DNA of 64,000 bases from Ekhidna sp051379705 (GCF_051379705.1 NZ_CP179868.1:1054001-1118000), one strand, 5' to 3'. Positions 44,856-53,280 are shown, numbered from the stretch's first letter. A program made the numbers and translations. The notes: generated by a model from the letters alone, not told the origin.

Positions 44856-46127
44856 ATGAAATACTTCTTCACAATCGCTCTAACCTACCTTTTGACCGCA
44901 GTGGCTTTAGGTCAAACAGATATTACCCTAGACAATCAGGATGGTGTATACTTTAAGGACAACAGCGGAGCTACAGATGGTACTAGAATTTTTAGGCGAT
45001 CAGGCAATTCAATATCCATTCAGTATGAGAAAAACAGTTTTCGATTTGACGCACTTGACAATCGTGCCGTATTAATCAAAAATAACTTAGGAGAAACAGC
45101 AATATTGTTGCATCCGACATCTAACTCCACTTTTGAGGTTGGAAGTCTTGGATTGGGATTAAGTGCAGCAGCAATTGATGACGATTATCGACTACATATA
45201 AGTAGAGGAAATCAACACATGATAAAACTGGAAAACACAACCAATGGTAATGGTTCAATTGCATTTGCAAATTCAATAGGAATGCGGAGTAGACTTCAAT
45301 TCGGTAGTGAAGGTGGTTTCAATTTCTCAAAATATGATGGTACCTCTTTTAATGCAATGTTAAGTATCGCATCAGACGGAAATGTTGGAATCGGAGTAAT
45401 TGATGCATCCGAAAAACTCGTTATCGATGGAAATTTAAAAATTCGCAATGGTAATAAATTCATGCAGCATAGGTCGAACGTTACAACCGAACATATATTA
45501 TCAAGTCACGGCCAGGGTTCGGGATGGTTTGTAAATGCCAGTTATGATGGCTCGGGCGACCCACAAACCAATGCCACATATTCAATGGGACCTGGCAATC
45601 ACAACACGGGGGCAGGTTACTTGGATTTTGATGGCAATGCTAAGCGATGGACCATAAATATTGCAGGGACATCAACAGGCGTTGGTGATCCTGCGACATT
45701 CGTTCAGTCTGCAGTTTTTGATGATTCATATATAGCATTAAGTCCTACAGGTAATGAAGCTGACTTTCGAATTGGTTCAGCAGGTGAAGTTGGAATTGGC
45801 ACGGATTCACCTTCGGAAAAATTAGAAGTAAACGGCACTATTCGATCCAAAGAGGTCAAAGTAGAAGCAACAGGATGGCCAGACTATGTCTTTGAATCAG
45901 ACTACAACCTGCGCTCACTAGAAGAGACTGAAGAATATATCAAGACAAACAAACACCTCCCAGAGATTCCTTCCGCCAAAGAAATGGAGGCGAATGGTGT
46001 GCAGCTAGGAGAGATGAATATGCTGTTGCTGAAAAAGATTGAGGAGTTGACGCTTTATGTGATTGACTTGAAGAAAGAAAACGAAGCACAGCAAAAAGAA
46101 ATTGAAAAACTGAAGCAGGATAAGTAA
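44856..46127 (+). CDS. Tail-fibre-like secreted surface protein (paralogue)
   Basis: A 423-residue protein with a signal peptide (MKYFFTIALTYLLTAVALGQ) nearly the same as that of the previous gene. The body differs but again has NVGIGV and VGIGTDSPSEKLEVNG turns. The C-terminal module (YVFESDYNLRSLEETEEYI, HLPEIPSAKEMEANG, QLGEMNMLLLKKIEELTLYV) matches its neighbour almost residue for residue, while the DNA differs at many third positions, indicating selection on the protein. A trimerising surface fibre is likely, possibly working with the RHS proteins downstream. Confidence 0.82.
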   Translation: MKYFFTIALTYLLTAVALGQTDITLDNQDGVYFKDNSGATDGTRIFRRSGNSISIQYEKNSFRFDALDNRAVLIKNNLGETAILLHPTSNSTFEVGSLGLGLSAAAIDDDYRLHISRGNQHMIKLENTTNGNGSIAFANSIGMRSRLQFGSEGGFNFSKYDGTSFNAMLSIASDGNVGIGVIDASEKLVIDGNLKIRNGNKFMQHRSNVTTEHILSSHGQGSGWFVNASYDGSGDPQTNATYSMGPGNHNTGAGYLDFDGNAKRWTINIAGTSTGVGDPATFVQSAVFDDSYIALSPTGNEADFRIGSAGEVGIGTDSPSEKLEVNGTIRSKEVKVEATGWPDYVFESDYNLRSLEETEEYIKTNKHLPEIPSAKEMEANGVQLGEMNMLLLKKIEELTLYVIDLKKENEAQQKEIEKLKQDK

Positions 46128-46205
46128 CCAAAAAAAATGATTCACTATTTTGCAGTTAATGATATAATGTTCACCGATAAACTCAACCTACCTTTTTAAG
46201 AACAT

Positions 46206-49200
46206 ATGAGCAACTCACTACAGTCCAGTAAAAAGCTATTCTTCATTATTGCTGCTTGCCTTTTCGCCTTTAACTCATTCAGTCAGGAGTATTATGTGAA
46301 GAATAAGACCCTTTCTTCTGCAACTGGCAATGAAGGCAAGACCTACAATTATACCGGGACTGTGAAACTTACAAATGGGTTTGTGGCAAGCGGCGCAAAT
46401 GGTACGTTTATCATCAAACCTATCCCTATCAACCCTCCACCCTCTCCTACTGAAAATTACGTAAGAGTTGAGGTGCCTAAGGCGCCTGTCAGTGACGAAG
46501 AAACCTTGACTTTGATGGGTCCGGATGATAAATCGGTGAGCTACTCCTATTCCGATGGACTTGGCAGGACACTCATGACCACTTCTGCAGCGGCTGGCCC
46601 TGAGTATGAGGATGTGGTGCAAATAGCTTATTACGATAATATTGGTAGACAAAGTAGAACCTATTTGCCATATGTGAAGAAATACAATGAGTCCGGTAGC
46701 TATCAGGCCAACGGTGAAACCCAAACGATCGGGTTCTATTCTAATCCGCCAACAGGGGTGATCGAGGATGATTCGCCCTATTCATACAGATCTTTCGACG
46801 CTAGGGGTAGAGTTGAATACGAGGTTGCTCCAGGTGATAACTGGCATACAGCAGCTCCGGAAACTGCCAAACAAACGAAGTATGATTACTTTATTCACAA
46901 CCCATCCGAATCCACTCCTTCTATCGATTTCCCAGTCGCTCATTGGAAAATCACTAATGGAGTACCCGTGAATGATAGAAATTATGGTGAAAAAGAGCTT
47001 TTGATTTCCGAAGTAACTGATCCTCATCAAAAGAAGGCACGAACAGTCACCGACATGAGAGGTCTAACAATAACCACTCAGGTGTATGATGTCGGGGCAC
47101 AAAAATGGTACGGCTCTTATAATGTATATGATGATTTCGGACGTATCAGATTTATAATTCCCCCTAAATTGACACTTAACATTACAGCCGGAGCACTACT
47201 TCCAAGCCTCACAACGACTCAAATAGATGAACTACTATTTGAATATAAATATGATGCTCGTGGGCGAGTTACAAAGAAAAGGTCACCGGGAGCAGGATGG
47301 ACTTACTATGTCTATGATGATTGGGATAGGTTGGTGATGATGCGTCATGATTCGCAAAAGTTTGATGGAGCTAATTCATGGACTTTTTACAAGTATGATG
47401 CTTTCAACCGACAAGTCATGTCGGGAGAGATTAAAACCAATGATGATCGCCAGACTATACAGGATAAAGTCGATGGTCATGATCGATTTGAAACGGAAAA
47501 CACCAATCAATATGGATATTCAATTGCAAAATCGTTTCCCCGTCTAGGCTCCGATCCGACCACCAAAGACTATACAAACTATGAAATAAGGACTGTTAAT
47601 TACTTTGACGATTATAGCTTCAAGACCAACACAAACTGGGATACTGATCTTGCTGCCAATGCTTTTGACTTGGCACTTCCTTCAGGTTTCACTGGCACAC
47701 AACTTTCTAATGCACTAAATCTACCCACAGGAAGTAAAGTTTTGGTACTCGATTCCAATCCCAAAGTATGGTTGAGCACCGTGGTATATTATGATTCTGA
47801 CCGAAGAGTATTACAAGCCATATCCGAAAACCATTTAGGAGGATCCGATCGCATGACAAACCAGCTCGACTGGAAAGGTGAACTGGAGAAAATGTTGCTG
47901 GAACACACCAGCACTACAGACAATGTGGATGTTTTAAACGAATATGAATACGCCCACAACGGACAACTTCTTAAAACCTACCAAACCACTGACAATGGAG
48001 ATCGAGTAATCATTGGAGATTATCATTACAACACTTTAGGAGAATTAATAGAGAAAAATCTCCATTCACTAGACGGATCTACCTACCTACAATCTGTTGA
48101 CTACAGCTATAATATTCAAAGAAGCCTAAAAGCCATTAATGATACGGACCTTGGAGATGGTGAAGGTGATGTGTTTGGAATGAAGTACCACTATGAAACA
48201 CCTGTTTCTATCAATAGCAATAACACGCAAAAAAGATTTGATGGGTTGACAGGTGCTGTGACCTGGAACGCAACAAACATTACTCCATCTGTAGCTCCAA
48301 CTAAAGGACCAAATGGACAAACCACCAAAGCGATAGGCTATACATACGATAGTCAAAACAGGTTAAAGAGCACATCCTATGGAGAAGGCGCCGGAAGCAC
48401 ATTTAATCAGAAAACCGGGCATTTCGATATGTCAGCAACTTACGATGCTAATGGCAACATAGATGACCTTACAAGAAAATCAAAAAATCAAAGTATCGAT
48501 GTACTTGATTATACCTATGAAGATAACTCCAACAAACTTAAAAAAGTAGATGATACGGCTCCATATGATGGAGGACTCGATGATTATTATACAGGACCTA
48601 CCGATTATAAGTATGACGCTATGGGCAACATGGAGGAGGACATGAATAAGCAGATCACGGCAATTGAGTATAATCATCTTCAATTAGTTGATCGATTCGA
48701 ATTTTTTGACGGCACAGAGATTAAATATGTATATGATGCGGTAGGGAATAGAATAGCAAAAACGATAAATGACAGTGATGGGAATGCATTGGCAAAGGTT
48801 GATTACATAGGCTCCATAGAATATCTAAATGATCAGGTTAATCAATTATTCACAGCTGAAGGAAGGGCATATGTTCAGAATAATGAATATCACTATGAGT
48901 ACTTCATTACGGACCAGCAGGCCAATACACGTGTGGCCTTCGGTGATTTACCAGAGCGAAATGTATACTTAGCCACTATGGAAAGCGGAAAATCCAGCTA
49001 TGAAGAAAGTGAATTTGCCTTTCCTGCGAATATTAGATCAGGAACCGAGAATCATACGCCGCTAGGGGCCGAAAGTGTAATACTCAATGGAACTGCCAAC
49101 GGAGAAGAAGTCGGTCCAGCCAAGGTATTGACCATTGCAACCGGCGATGAAGTGGACATTGAAGTCTGGGCTAAGTACACGGATGCCGGATGGAACAATT

Positions 49201-50696
49201 CCTCTATTGCAGATATCGTTTCTGTTCTTACTACGGCTTTTGGAACTACAAGTGCCGGAACTGGAGCAGAAGGAGCCTCAACAAGCTACATAGATGCACT
49301 CAACCTGGGATCTCTGGGAGTGTACGGGGGAAACACTTCCGGACAGCCGGAGGCCTATTTGCAATACATGTTCTTTGACGCAAATCACAATTATGTTTCG
49401 GACATTACTGTCTCCAACTATCGTCCAGTTGGGAATGAATCAAACGGAAGTTTTGCGAAGCTTTCTTCAGGCACACTGACTTTTAATGAACCCGGATATC
49501 TTTTGGTGTACGTGGTGAATGAGTCTGATCAAGATAAGGAGGTGTACTTTGATGACCTCAAAATCACACACTCCTCCACGACATCCGCATTTCGTGTGAC
49601 GCAGGTAAATGATTACTACCCCTTTGGATTACCGACGGCTGATAGCTGGAAAGCATCGGGATATATTGATCCGGGCCTATTGTATCAAAGTGCCTTTAGT
49701 ACACTGGATAGCTTGACAGGCTACTATGATTTCTTGAGTAGAAATTATGATCCCGCTTTGGGAAGGTTCTTTGCGGTGGATCCGGCCGGACAGTTTAACT
49801 CGCCTTATGTAGGTATGGGGAATGTGCCTCATATGGGTGTAGATCCTAATGGAGAGTCACTCATTCCCATTGCGGTTAATATAGGTTTGGGCTTCTTATT
49901 TAATACAGCAGTCAATGGAGTAAGAGCAGCTGTAAATTCGTTTAATGGTAACGGTTCGTTTTGGGAGAACATGAGCCAGTTCGGCTATGGCTCAAGTGTT
50001 ACCTATAATACTGGGTCTGGGTATAAACTGAATCAGTCTAACGGATTTGGAGCCGGTACTCAATCAAACGAAAATGGCCCTCAGGTTTGGGGAGGTTTTG
50101 CTAATCCCGAAACTATAGTATCTGAGTTTAATTTTGACACTGAAGTAACTAATGTGAAAGCCATTGGAAACGAATGGAGTGCTGACATTTCAAGTGTAAA
50201 GTGGCAATTGATAAATGGAAAGCTATCCAGAGCAAAAAGGAGTATAGGTAAACGAATGCCCGTCGCTCTCATGTATGGCCTTGACGGAGATTTTGTAGTA
50301 GGTGCGGGGACTGAATTAACAATTGGAGGGGCTATAATTTTGAGAGGACCTGACGCGGGTAAAGTCGTAGGGTTTCTCGATGGTACAGGAGCGGGACCAA
50401 CAGCTGGTGGAGGAGATGCTTCTGCTTCAATTGAAGGTATGTACGTTTTTTATTCAGGAAATGTCGAGAACTTCAATGCTTCTATGTTAGAAGGTTATAG
50501 AACTGAAGTATCTGGATCATTTTCTGCAGTCGTTGATTTTGGAGTAAATTCATTTTGGGCTAGGGATGTAAATCCAATAGATGGAGGGAGAGTTTATGGT
50601 TTTGGAGGGAGTTTTGGAATAGGATGGCCGGTATTTAATTCAGTAATTAATGGAAATACAAATTATGGTCAAACCATAATCTTTGGTAATGAATAG
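46206..50696 (+). CDS. DUF6443/RHS-repeat protein with unrecognised C-terminal domain
   Basis: A 1496-residue exported protein (signal near residues 10-27). The N-terminus holds DUF6443 (SYSYSDGLGRTLMTTSAAAG, YDNIGRQSRTYLPYVKKYN). The middle has YD-type RHS repeats (YKYDARGRVTKKRSPGAGWT, YVYDDWDRLVMMRHD, YKYDAMGNMEEDM, YVYDAVGNRIAKTI). The RHS-associated core is near 1140-1215 (YYPFGLPTADSW, YDFLSRNYDPALGRFFAVDP). About 280 residues follow, glycine- and strand-rich in their last third, matching no toxin family I know. RHS proteins of this layout encapsulate a C-terminal effector. The stop overlaps the next gene by 8 bases. Calling it a toxin is inference. Confidence 0.85.
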   Translation: MSNSLQSSKKLFFIIAACLFAFNSFSQEYYVKNKTLSSATGNEGKTYNYTGTVKLTNGFVASGANGTFIIKPIPINPPPSPTENYVRVEVPKAPVSDEETLTLMGPDDKSVSYSYSDGLGRTLMTTSAAAGPEYEDVVQIAYYDNIGRQSRTYLPYVKKYNESGSYQANGETQTIGFYSNPPTGVIEDDSPYSYRSFDARGRVEYEVAPGDNWHTAAPETAKQTKYDYFIHNPSESTPSIDFPVAHWKITNGVPVNDRNYGEKELLISEVTDPHQKKARTVTDMRGLTITTQVYDVGAQKWYGSYNVYDDFGRIRFIIPPKLTLNITAGALLPSLTTTQIDELLFEYKYDARGRVTKKRSPGAGWTYYVYDDWDRLVMMRHDSQKFDGANSWTFYKYDAFNRQVMSGEIKTNDDRQTIQDKVDGHDRFETENTNQYGYSIAKSFPRLGSDPTTKDYTNYEIRTVNYFDDYSFKTNTNWDTDLAANAFDLALPSGFTGTQLSNALNLPTGSKVLVLDSNPKVWLSTVVYYDSDRRVLQAISENHLGGSDRMTNQLDWKGELEKMLLEHTSTTDNVDVLNEYEYAHNGQLLKTYQTTDNGDRVIIGDYHYNTLGELIEKNLHSLDGSTYLQSVDYSYNIQRSLKAINDTDLGDGEGDVFGMKYHYETPVSINSNNTQKRFDGLTGAVTWNATNITPSVAPTKGPNGQTTKAIGYTYDSQNRLKSTSYGEGAGSTFNQKTGHFDMSATYDANGNIDDLTRKSKNQSIDVLDYTYEDNSNKLKKVDDTAPYDGGLDDYYTGPTDYKYDAMGNMEEDMNKQITAIEYNHLQLVDRFEFFDGTEIKYVYDAVGNRIAKTINDSDGNALAKVDYIGSIEYLNDQVNQLFTAEGRAYVQNNEYHYEYFITDQQANTRVAFGDLPERNVYLATMESGKSSYEESEFAFPANIRSGTENHTPLGAESVILNGTANGEEVGPAKVLTIATGDEVDIEVWAKYTDAGWNNSSIADIVSVLTTAFGTTSAGTGAEGASTSYIDALNLGSLGVYGGNTSGQPEAYLQYMFFDANHNYVSDITVSNYRPVGNESNGSFAKLSSGTLTFNEPGYLLVYVVNESDQDKEVYFDDLKITHSSTTSAFRVTQVNDYYPFGLPTADSWKASGYIDPGLLYQSAFSTLDSLTGYYDFLSRNYDPALGRFFAVDPAGQFNSPYVGMGNVPHMGVDPNGESLIPIAVNIGLGFLFNTAVNGVRAAVNSFNGNGSFWENMSQFGYGSSVTYNTGSGYKLNQSNGFGAGTQSNENGPQVWGGFANPETIVSEFNFDTEVTNVKAIGNEWSADISSVKWQLINGKLSRAKRSIGKRMPVALMYGLDGDFVVGAGTELTIGGAIILRGPDAGKVVGFLDGTGAGPTAGGGDASASIEGMYVFYSGNVENFNASMLEGYRTEVSGSFSAVVDFGVNSFWARDVNPIDGGRVYGFGGSFGIGWPVFNSVINGNTNYGQTIIFGNE

Positions 50697-51090
50697 AGTA
50701 TTATCAAAACGATTATTGAAGAACTTAATAGGATGCATGCTTATTATAGGAATTTCCTTAGTTTTTATTAAAGTATATGATCCTTACGAAGAAGAACTTG
50801 ATGAAGCAAGAAAAAGATTGAGACTTTATACTGTGGTCGAATTTGAGCACGACCTAAACATAACAGTGGGTAGTACTTTCAACCATAGGGGAACTTGCGC
50901 AGTTGAATTGAATGATTCAACTGGCTTTTTTCTCAAGCATTCGAGAAATTATAATTACTCTGAGCCATGGTTGAATCGCTTTTTAGAATCAGGAGACAAA
51001 TTAATGAAAAACAAAAATTCGGATACATTATGGATTGAGAGGAGTGAGAAAAGGTATTTTTTTATTCTAGGCGAATTTATTGGTGAATAG
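50689..51090 (+). CDS. Small membrane-anchored protein after RHS; candidate immunity protein
   Basis: ATG 50689 lies 8 bases inside the end of the RHS gene. The 133-residue product has one N-terminal membrane helix (about 12-28, NLIGCMLIIGISLVFIKVY) and a soluble remainder (DPYEEELDEARKRL, CAVELNDSTGFFLKHSRN, DTLWIERSEKRYFFILGEF). An identical copy is encoded at 52862-53263. A small gene directly behind an RHS C-terminal tip is the usual place of the cognate immunity gene, and the anchored topology suits protection in the periplasm. I do not recognise the family; immunity is inference. Confidence 0.75.
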   Translation: MNRVLSKRLLKNLIGCMLIIGISLVFIKVYDPYEEELDEARKRLRLYTVVEFEHDLNITVGSTFNHRGTCAVELNDSTGFFLKHSRNYNYSEPWLNRFLESGDKLMKNKNSDTLWIERSEKRYFFILGEFIGE

Positions 51091-51107
51091 AAAAATTACC
51101 TCTTATC

Positions 51108-51150
51108 GCGCAAGTTTTCCGGCAAGGATAAGTGATGGAGCGACTTGGGC
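51108..51150 (+). repeat. REP-like palindrome a (forward)
   Basis: GCGCAAGT (51108-51115) and ACTTGGGC (51143-51150) form an imperfect palindrome around TTTCCGGCAAGGATAAGTGA. The inner sequence is shared with palindromes c, e and f. It lies between the small gene and the RAYT gene. Confidence 0.75.
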
Positions 51151-51173
51151 GGAAATAGAATAAAGAATTAAAA

Positions 51174-51746
51174 ATGAGTAGTAAATACAAAATGAATAAT
51201 CCAGAAGGCATCTACTTCCTATCAACGGCGGTCGTAAACTGGATAGATGTATTTACAAGAATGGAATACAAGGAAATCGTTTTGGATAGCTTAAAATATT
51301 GCGTCAGCAAGAAAGGAATGATTTTGTATGGATACGTCATCATGACCAATCACATTCATTTGATCATTGGAAGAAGATCTGATGGTACTGCCTTTTCTGA
51401 TATGATCCGAGATTTCAAAAAATTCACGTCTAGTCAAATCATAAAAGCAATTGAAGATAATCCACAAGAGAGTAGAAAGGAATGGTTGCTATGGATGTTT
51501 GAAAGAGCGGGAAAGAAGAATAGTAATAATACAAAATACCAGTTTTGGCAACAGGATAATCATCCAATAGAATTAGCGGGAGACTGGATCGATCAAAAGT
51601 TGGAATATATACATCAAAATCCGGTTGAAGCAGGAATTGTGAGGGAACCGGAAGATTACAGGTACTCCAGTGCTGGCAATTATGCCGGAAAGGGAGGTTT
51701 GGTTGAAGTAATTTCAGTTTACGATGGAGCAGGGATTTCAGTTTAG
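51174..51746 (+). CDS. REP-associated tyrosine transposase (RAYT, Y1_Tnp)
   Basis: A 190-residue single-domain HUH/Y1 nuclease. The HUH motif is H60-I-H62 in YVIMTNHIHLIIG; the likely catalytic tyrosine is Y145 in KLEYIHQNPVEAGIV, and YRYSSAGNY closes the domain as in other RAYTs. RAYTs nick single-stranded REP hairpins and are thought to spread REPs. This gene is flanked by a forward REP (51108-51150) and an inverted REP (51754-51799), the classic arrangement. Motifs look intact, so it may be active. Two fragments of its 5' end occur downstream. Confidence 0.92.
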   Translation: MSSKYKMNNPEGIYFLSTAVVNWIDVFTRMEYKEIVLDSLKYCVSKKGMILYGYVIMTNHIHLIIGRRSDGTAFSDMIRDFKKFTSSQIIKAIEDNPQESRKEWLLWMFERAGKKNSNNTKYQFWQQDNHPIELAGDWIDQKLEYIHQNPVEAGIVREPEDYRYSSAGNYAGKGGLVEVISVYDGAGISV

Positions 51747-51753
51747 GAATAGC

Positions 51754-51799
51754 GGCACAAGTCGCGCTAGCACACTAGCCGCGCAGGAAGACTTGCGCC
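51754..51799 (-). repeat. REP-like palindrome b (inverted)
   Basis: GGCACAAGTC (51754-51763) pairs with GACTTGCGCC (51790-51799) with one mismatch, and CGCGCTAG pairs with CTAG-C-CGCG inside. Its GGAAGACTTGCGC end is the reverse complement of the left end of palindromes a, c, e and f. It sits just after the RAYT stop. Confidence 0.75.
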
Positions 51800-51900
51800 A
51801 TAATGGGGCTTATAGCTCCAGTATGAAATGGCTTACCGTCCTGAATAGAATAGATACAAGTGACTATCCTTTTTATTTGAGATCAAAATTTAGAAGATAG
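51799..51900 (+). pseudogene. Orphan 3' coding remnant (33 codons)
   Basis: An open frame begins exactly at the edge of palindrome b and ends at TAG 51898-51900. It reads HNGAYSSSMKWLTVLNRIDT and ends PFYLRSKFRR. Composition is protein-like, there is no good start, and the stop lies 8 bases before the lipoprotein gene. The layout mirrors the 29-codon RHS-tail remnant before the second 133-residue gene, so it may be the tail of a different RHS C-terminal domain. Confidence 0.4.
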
Positions 51901-51908
51901 AAATTTTA

Positions 51909-52634
51909 ATGAGAGAAAGAGTATCTATCCTAAACATAGTAGTAATTATTCTGCTGCTTACCTCTTGCTCTATCAACAGAAGGTATTATTACGATGACAA
52001 ATCAATTTCGAAACCTGCTGTTTTCATTGAACCTATTATTGATGTGAGGTATTCATATTCTATAACGTCAATTAATAATCAAAAAACATTGAATGGTTTT
52101 ATCAAGGATTATGAAACATCGATTTTGTTAAAGAAAAAAATAACAGAACACTTGCAAAGAGTTTCTATTGATTCGGCAAATTTAAAACCATATATAATAG
52201 ACTCGCTCACTCTGAATCTTCCTCCAGGAAAACTGATTGAGACATTACGCGAAAATTATGGAAGTTCGACAGGTATCGACTATTATTTTCCGAAATATGA
52301 AAAGGTTTATGATAATTATTTAGAGAAAAATAATTTTAAAGGTGCGGCGATATTCGTTTACATTTTTCAAATAAGTCTTAAAAGAGATCCTGGCTTAGGA
52401 AAAGCATTAGGAAATGTGCTTTTGTCAAACGACGATGTGCCGTATTTGGAGGGATTTGTAGGAATCTACAACTTCGATGAAGATATAGTTGAATATTATT
52501 ATGAGCTATCCGAGAAAATTGATTTGGTCAACAACTTTGATAGAGATATAGATTATTTAATATCCAGAATATACAATGGATTGCCCCAGGAATATACTAA
52601 CATCTTATCGCGCAAGTTTTCCGGCGAAGGATGA
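51909..52634 (+). CDS. Lipoprotein of unknown function; candidate orphan immunity protein
   Basis: A 241-residue lipoprotein: MRERVSILNIVVIILLLTSC with Cys20 as lipidation site. The mature part is hydrophilic and rich in Tyr, Asn and Lys, with no recognised domain (FIKDYETSILLKKKITEHL, IDSLTLNLPPGKLIETLREN, YLEGFVGIYNFDEDIVEYYY). The last residues, LSRKFSGEG, and the TGA are encoded by REP-like palindrome c, so the original 3' end was probably replaced or extended by the REP. It follows a 33-codon orphan tail, as expected for a displaced immunity gene. Confidence 0.7.
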   Translation: MRERVSILNIVVIILLLTSCSINRRYYYDDKSISKPAVFIEPIIDVRYSYSITSINNQKTLNGFIKDYETSILLKKKITEHLQRVSIDSANLKPYIIDSLTLNLPPGKLIETLRENYGSSTGIDYYFPKYEKVYDNYLEKNNFKGAAIFVYIFQISLKRDPGLGKALGNVLLSNDDVPYLEGFVGIYNFDEDIVEYYYELSEKIDLVNNFDRDIDYLISRIYNGLPQEYTNILSRKFSGEG

Positions 52635-52653
52635 GTGATGGAGCGACTTGGGT
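52610..52653 (+). repeat. REP-like palindrome c (forward), provides a stop codon
   Basis: GCGCAAGT (52610-52617) and ACTTGGGT (52646-52653) enclose TTTCCGGCGAAGGATGAGTG. It overlaps the last codons of the lipoprotein gene, whose TGA (52632-52634) is inside the palindrome. Confidence 0.75.
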
Positions 52654-52726
52654 ATGACTCGAATGTGAAATTGAAAATGATTAGAAGAATAAATGATAAA
52701 GAAAGAAAGTAGCAGTAATGAGATGA

Positions 52727-52771
52727 GCACAAGTCCTGCTACCGCCACTGCCAAGGCAGGAAGACTTGCGC
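52727..52771 (-). repeat. REP-like palindrome d (inverted)
   Basis: GCACAAGTC (52727-52735) pairs with GACTTGCGC (52763-52771) with one mismatch; CCTGC and GCAGG can pair inside. Orientation matches palindrome b. The duplicated RHS tail starts 9 bases later. Confidence 0.72.
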
Positions 52772-52779
52772 TAGCGGGG

Positions 52780-52869
52780 GGGAGTTTTGGAATAGGATGG
52801 CCGGTATTTAATTCAGTAATTAATGGAAATACAAATTATGGTCAAACCATAATCTTTGGTAATGAATAG
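52780..52869 (+). pseudogene. Orphan RHS C-terminal tail (29 codons)
   Basis: This is an exact copy of the last 29 codons and stop of the RHS gene at 46206-50696 (GSFGIGWPVFNSVINGNTNY, then GQTIIFGNE and TAG). No start or RHS body is attached, so it cannot make the parent protein. It precedes the second copy of the small membrane-protein gene. Confidence 0.88.
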
Positions 52870-53263
52870 AGTATTATCAAAACGATTATTGAAGAACTTA
52901 ATAGGATGCATGCTTATTATAGGAATTTCCTTAGTTTTTATTAAAGTATATGATCCTTACGAAGAAGAACTTGATGAAGCAAGAAAAAGATTGAGACTTT
53001 ATACTGTGGTCGAATTTGAGCACGACCTAAACATAACAGTGGGTAGTACTTTCAACCATAGGGGAACTTGCGCAGTTGAATTGAATGATTCAACTGGCTT
53101 TTTTCTCAAGCATTCGAGAAATTATAATTACTCTGAGCCATGGTTGAATCGCTTTTTAGAATCAGGAGACAAATTAATGAAAAACAAAAATTCGGATACA
53201 TTATGGATTGAGAGGAGTGAGAAAAGGTATTTTTTTATTCTAGGCGAATTTATTGGTGAATAG
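52862..53263 (+). CDS. Duplicate of the candidate immunity protein
   Basis: The encoded 133 residues are identical to those of the gene at 50689-51090, and I see no nucleotide difference. It overlaps the orphan tail's stop in the same way as the original overlaps the RHS stop. Lack of divergence means the duplication is recent or is homogenised by recombination. It may simply add dosage of the membrane protein. Confidence 0.78.
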   Translation: MNRVLSKRLLKNLIGCMLIIGISLVFIKVYDPYEEELDEARKRLRLYTVVEFEHDLNITVGSTFNHRGTCAVELNDSTGFFLKHSRNYNYSEPWLNRFLESGDKLMKNKNSDTLWIERSEKRYFFILGEFIGE

Positions 53264-53280
53264 AAAAATTACCTCTTATC

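Larger units (their letters stand above)
50607..51151 (+). repeat. 545-bp direct repeat, copy 1 (RHS tail, small gene, REP)
   Basis: This segment is repeated at 52780-53324 with an offset of 2173 bases; comparing by eye I found no difference. It spans the last 29 codons of the RHS gene, the complete 135-codon downstream frame and the REP-like palindrome. Weaker similarity continues into the 5' part of the RAYT gene. Confidence 0.93.

Noticed and set aside
43596..46127. Prophage remnant, suggested by two tail-fibre-like proteins
   Set aside because: No capsid, terminase, portal, integrase or lysis genes are near; both proteins have signal peptides, so they are cellular surface proteins.
51174..51746. 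Complete IS200/IS605 insertion sequence
   Set aside because: The protein is a RAYT rather than TnpA of IS200/605, there is no tnpB, and the flanking palindromes are REP-like, not IS ends.
52635..52726. Short frame beginning MIRRINDKERK between palindromes c and d
   Set aside because: Only 11 codons, no conservation signal and no plausible start context; treated as intergenic.
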